DNA of 30,619 bases from an uncultured Oscillospiraceae bacterium. Its GTDB lineage: Bacteria > Bacillota > Clostridia > Oscillospirales > Acutalibacteraceae. The stretch is from the NCBI GenBank assembly GCA_900549945.1, contig URQJ01000004.1, positions 1 to 30,619 of the forward strand. The letters run 5' to 3'. Shown in pieces: positions 24,626-30,619 of this stretch. The notes under the pieces are model-generated. The model saw nothing but the letters and a program-made list of their open reading frames with translations. It did not search any database and was not told the DNA's origin. Each line of letters starts with the position of its first letter. Positions within the stretch are counted from its first letter, which is position 1. Both the position numbers and the translations under genes were made by a program.

Positions 24626-24994
24626 TTACAGTACTTCTTTATGCTCCTCTACCTTTACGGCGCCGCTCTCCTTTTCGGGGCCAATGTCGACGCCCGCGCT
24701 TTTCAGGGCTTTTTCGGCGAGCTTTGCACAGTTCAGCGCGGGGTTCAGCAGCGCGATTTCTTCCGCTACCATTTCGACGACGTTTTTCGTGCGCTTTCCG
24801 ACCTGCGCGGGGTCGAGCAGATCCTCTTCAAATAGGATCCGCATCGCGCGCTTCCATGCCTGCGAAGAGACGCGCGCCCGGTTGACGCCGCCGTACACGG
24901 CGGTTTTGGGGCTTCCGGTATCGTCCCGGTTCACGCAGCTGGGCGGCACGGTTTGCAGCACGTGGAAATCAATGTACAGGCGGTTTTTATTCAT
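24626..24994 (-). pseudogene. cas7e: 5' fragment of cas7e (CasC)
   Basis: The fragment has 122 residues, starting at the ATG at 24994 with GGAG 7 bases upstream. It carries the Cas7e N-terminus: YIDFHVLQTVPPSC, NRDDTGSPKTAVYGG and NRARVSSQAWKRAMR, then a helical part ending VKVEEHKEVL and a stop (24628-24626) contributed by the insert. The expected continuation (QKAKALFFMSRD and onward) lies at 19545-20300. A truncated product lacks most of the RNA-binding palm and cannot form the Cascade backbone. It begins just inside the cse2 end, as in an intact operon. Confidence 0.93.
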
Positions 24995-25588
24995 CTTGGA
25001 GCTCCTTTCCGGAATCGGTGTTTGTGTTCTCATTATCTTCAGACGGCATGTGATAATAGTCCTCGGCCCAGCGCAGGCGCACCCGCGGGGCAGTTGCGGA
25101 GAACTGCATCCAGTACAGGTCTTCGGCAAGCTGCGCGTAATCGAGCGGGATGCCCTCCCGGCGCAGAAGCTGAATGATGCCGCGCAGGTGGTGCGCGAGC
25201 TCCTCCGCGCTGGAAGCTGTGGCGAGCGCGTTGAAGCGCCGGAAAACGCTGCTTTCCTCCGGCGATTTCTCCGGGGCCGCCAGCTTGTGGACGGCGTAGC
25301 CAAGCCCGTTGCCGGACCGGTGCATGCTGCTGCTCTGGCCTTGCTGGTGGAGCGCGTAAAGCGTCAGCGCCGTGTAAATCGCCCACTCTGCGGGGCTGGC
25401 TTTGCCCCGGTCGCTTTGCAGCTCCAGGGGCAGATCCTGCAAAAATGCGCCCCACAGCGCCGGGATATCCCCCGGCGCACGGCCGATGCCGCGCCGCAGA
25501 TTGGCCAGCATCGCCTTGTTCGGGTGCTCCGGGAGCGCCTGTATTTTTTGGATCTGCCCGGCTACATAGCCGTGAATTTTTCTAGCGT

Positions 25589-25592
<4 letters not shown>
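24987..25592 (-). CDS. cse2: Cascade small subunit Cse2 (CasB, Cas11e)
   Basis: The protein has 201 residues from the ATG at 25592, preceded by GGAGGAG and overlapping the cas8e stop as ATGA. It is an all-helical protein with the Cse2 pattern: ANLRRGIGRAPGDIPALWG near the N-terminus, ALTLYALHQQGQ, SVFRRFNALATASSAEELAH and LLRREGIPLDYAQLAEDLYW. Two copies form the belly of Cascade and hold the displaced DNA strand. The C-terminal tail is acidic (SEDNENTNTD). It appears intact. Confidence 0.93.
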
Positions 25593-29918
<4,326 letters not shown>

Positions 29919-29962
29919 GTTTCCACCGGCTTTCCGAATTATCGCAGAAATGAACTGCTCCT

Positions 29963-29991
29963 ATTATGGCAATAAATCGATCTGTTGTCAC
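29963..29991 (-). promoter_or_regulatory. Promoter of the cas operon
   Basis: On the minus strand GTGACA (29991-29986), a 17-bp spacer and CATAAT (29968-29963), about 45 bases before the cas3 ATG, in an AT-rich patch. Both hexamers are near consensus. Confidence 0.7.
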
Positions 29992-30067
29992 GCTATTTTT
30001 GGTAAATTTGCGTTAATTTTGTAAAAATATGGGGGAGCAGGCGGGCGGATAGCTTCAAAAGAAAGGG

Positions 30068-30109
30068 AGCCGGCCGCCCGTGTTTGTACGGACAGCCGGC
30101 TGTTTTTTT
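30068..30109. terminator. Terminator downstream of the HD-domain gene
   Basis: AGCCGGC (30068-30074) and GCCGGCT (30095-30101) with an inner CCGT/ACGG helix, followed on the plus strand by seven T residues (30103-30109). On the minus strand, the direction of the gene at 30178, the stem is followed by CCCTTTCTTTT, which is T-rich. It may work both ways. Confidence 0.7.
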
Positions 30110-30177
30110 CGTTTGTTTGAATGCGCGGGCCGGATTTTAGGCACACCCGGCGGAGATAATGCGAGGGGAGCGGCCGA

Positions 30178-30619
30178 TCAGAGCAGGCGCGTATCGTTGA
30201 TGATGAGCTCAAAGGTCAGGCCGAGAAAATCGGCGGCCTTGCGGCAGAGCACCATACGGTCGAGAAAGATCTCGAAATACTCCATGACGGGGCAGATGCC
30301 CGTGTCGATCGTGATGGAGAACACGCAGAGCTTGTTTTCGGCATCAATCTTCAGCGAGGCGTTTTCGACGGCGTAGTTCACGCGGTCGTGGATGTCGCTT
30401 GCGATGATCGCATTCTTGCGCACGCGCGTGCGGCGGACATCGCTCTTGTCGGAGAGGATCAGGGCGGCGGAAACGGCGTTGACCGGAAAAGCCGTCTTTT
30501 CATCGTGGTGGCCGATGGCCGAGCAGATCGTCGCGATCTCCTCGGGCGGCATATTGAGGCGGGTCAAAAGCGTAAAGGCCATGATCGCGCCGCTGTGGGC
30601 GTGGTCCACGCGGTTCACC
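30178..30619 (-). CDS. HD-domain phosphohydrolase, N-terminus outside the window
   Basis: About 147 codons are visible and the frame is open at the right edge, so the GTG at 30618 is probably internal. The visible part has RVDHAHSGAIMAF and the IGHHDEKTAFPVNAVSAALI stretch, with the histidines and the His-Asp pair of HD-type metal phosphohydrolases, then ILSDKSDVRRTRVR. The C-terminal half is a strand-rich domain (KLCVFSITIDTG, EYFEIFLDRMVLCRKAAD) that may sense a ligand. Conserved clostridial proteins of this arrangement exist but their substrate is not established. The stop at 30178 is followed by the terminator at 30068-30109. Confidence 0.72.
   Translation of the reverse strand, partial: VNRVDHAHSGAIMAFTLLTRLNMPPEEIATICSAIGHHDEKTAFPVNAVSAALILSDKSDVRRTRVRKNAIIASDIHDRVNYAVENASLKIDAENKLCVFSITIDTGICPVMEYFEIFLDRMVLCRKAADFLGLTFELIINDTRLL

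Larger units (their letters stand above)
20299..24628. mobile_element. 4.3-kb ABC transporter/AraC insert interrupting cas7e
   Basis: The two cas7e fragments are separated by about 4.3 kb with visibly lower GC and unrelated content: an AraC-type regulator, a full ABC half-transporter, and a second half cut inside its ATPase domain exactly where cas7e resumes. No transposase, integrase or inverted repeats at the ends are visible. The side next to the cas7e 5' part has a terminator hairpin (24550-24590) and an oriT-like G-rich patch, suggesting a piece of an integrative or mobilisable element whose other end was removed by a deletion running from the second ABC gene into cas7e. Direct repeats CAGTA at 24618-24622 and 24629-24633 flank a T-rich stretch at that edge. 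Confidence 0.75.

Noticed and set aside
20285..24640. Classical insertion sequence with terminal inverted repeats
   Set aside because: No transposase gene, matching inverted ends or clear target duplication is visible across the two cas7e junctions.

Overview
The window looks like the chromosome of a gut-type Clostridia member. An Oscillospiraceae-like lineage is my best guess. GC content is fairly high, most genes carry strong AAGGAGG-type ribosome binding sites, sigma-A promoters read TTGACA-17-TATAAT, and the gene content includes fhs, tsaE/tsaB, rpiB, RodA-type SEDS and LplBC-type sugar permeases. Genus cannot be fixed from sequence alone.

Layout. (1) 1-813: the cut N-terminus of a minus-strand gene, then a small nucleotidyltransferase-fold gene with its own promoter and terminator. 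(2) 1173-8981: a carbohydrate locus running from a near-consensus promoter. It encodes a cytoplasmic GH172/DUF2961 glycosidase, a PfkB sugar kinase, a SIS-only arabinose-5-phosphate-isomerase-like protein, a solute-binding lipoprotein and two permeases, followed by a separately transcribed LacI-family regulator. No ABC ATPase is present, so a shared one elsewhere is implied. The enzyme set fits release of a furanose (possibly D-arabinofuranose), 5-phosphorylation, and isomerisation to ribulose-5-phosphate. (3) 8999-15978: housekeeping genes: a RodA/FtsW protein (minus), then fhs, tsaE, an orphan C-terminal scrap of an S66 peptidase, tsaB, rpiB, upp and an MFS carrier.

(4) 15997-29991: a type I-E CRISPR-Cas locus on the minus strand. 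Gene order is cas3, cas8e, cse2, cas7e, cas5e, cas6e, cas1, cas2, then an array of five repeats and four spacers. The locus is visibly broken. cas3 has an in-frame TGA where a glycine codon is expected, just before the DEVH Walker B motif. cas7e is split by a 4.3-kb lower-GC insert. The Cas2-DnaQ exonuclease fusion has no canonical start codon at its ribosome binding site. The distal repeats are decayed. The insert carries a complete ABC transporter half, a second half cut off inside its ATPase domain, a divergent AraC-family regulator and an oriT-like patch. It therefore looks like a fragment of an integrative element that has itself lost one end.

(5) 30068-30619: a terminator and the C-terminal part of an HD-domain hydrolase running off the right edge.

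The main points of interest are the multiply disabled CRISPR-Cas operon, the twin 18-bp operators in the divergent ABC/AraC promoter region, and the possible D-arabinose-type catabolic route in the sugar locus.
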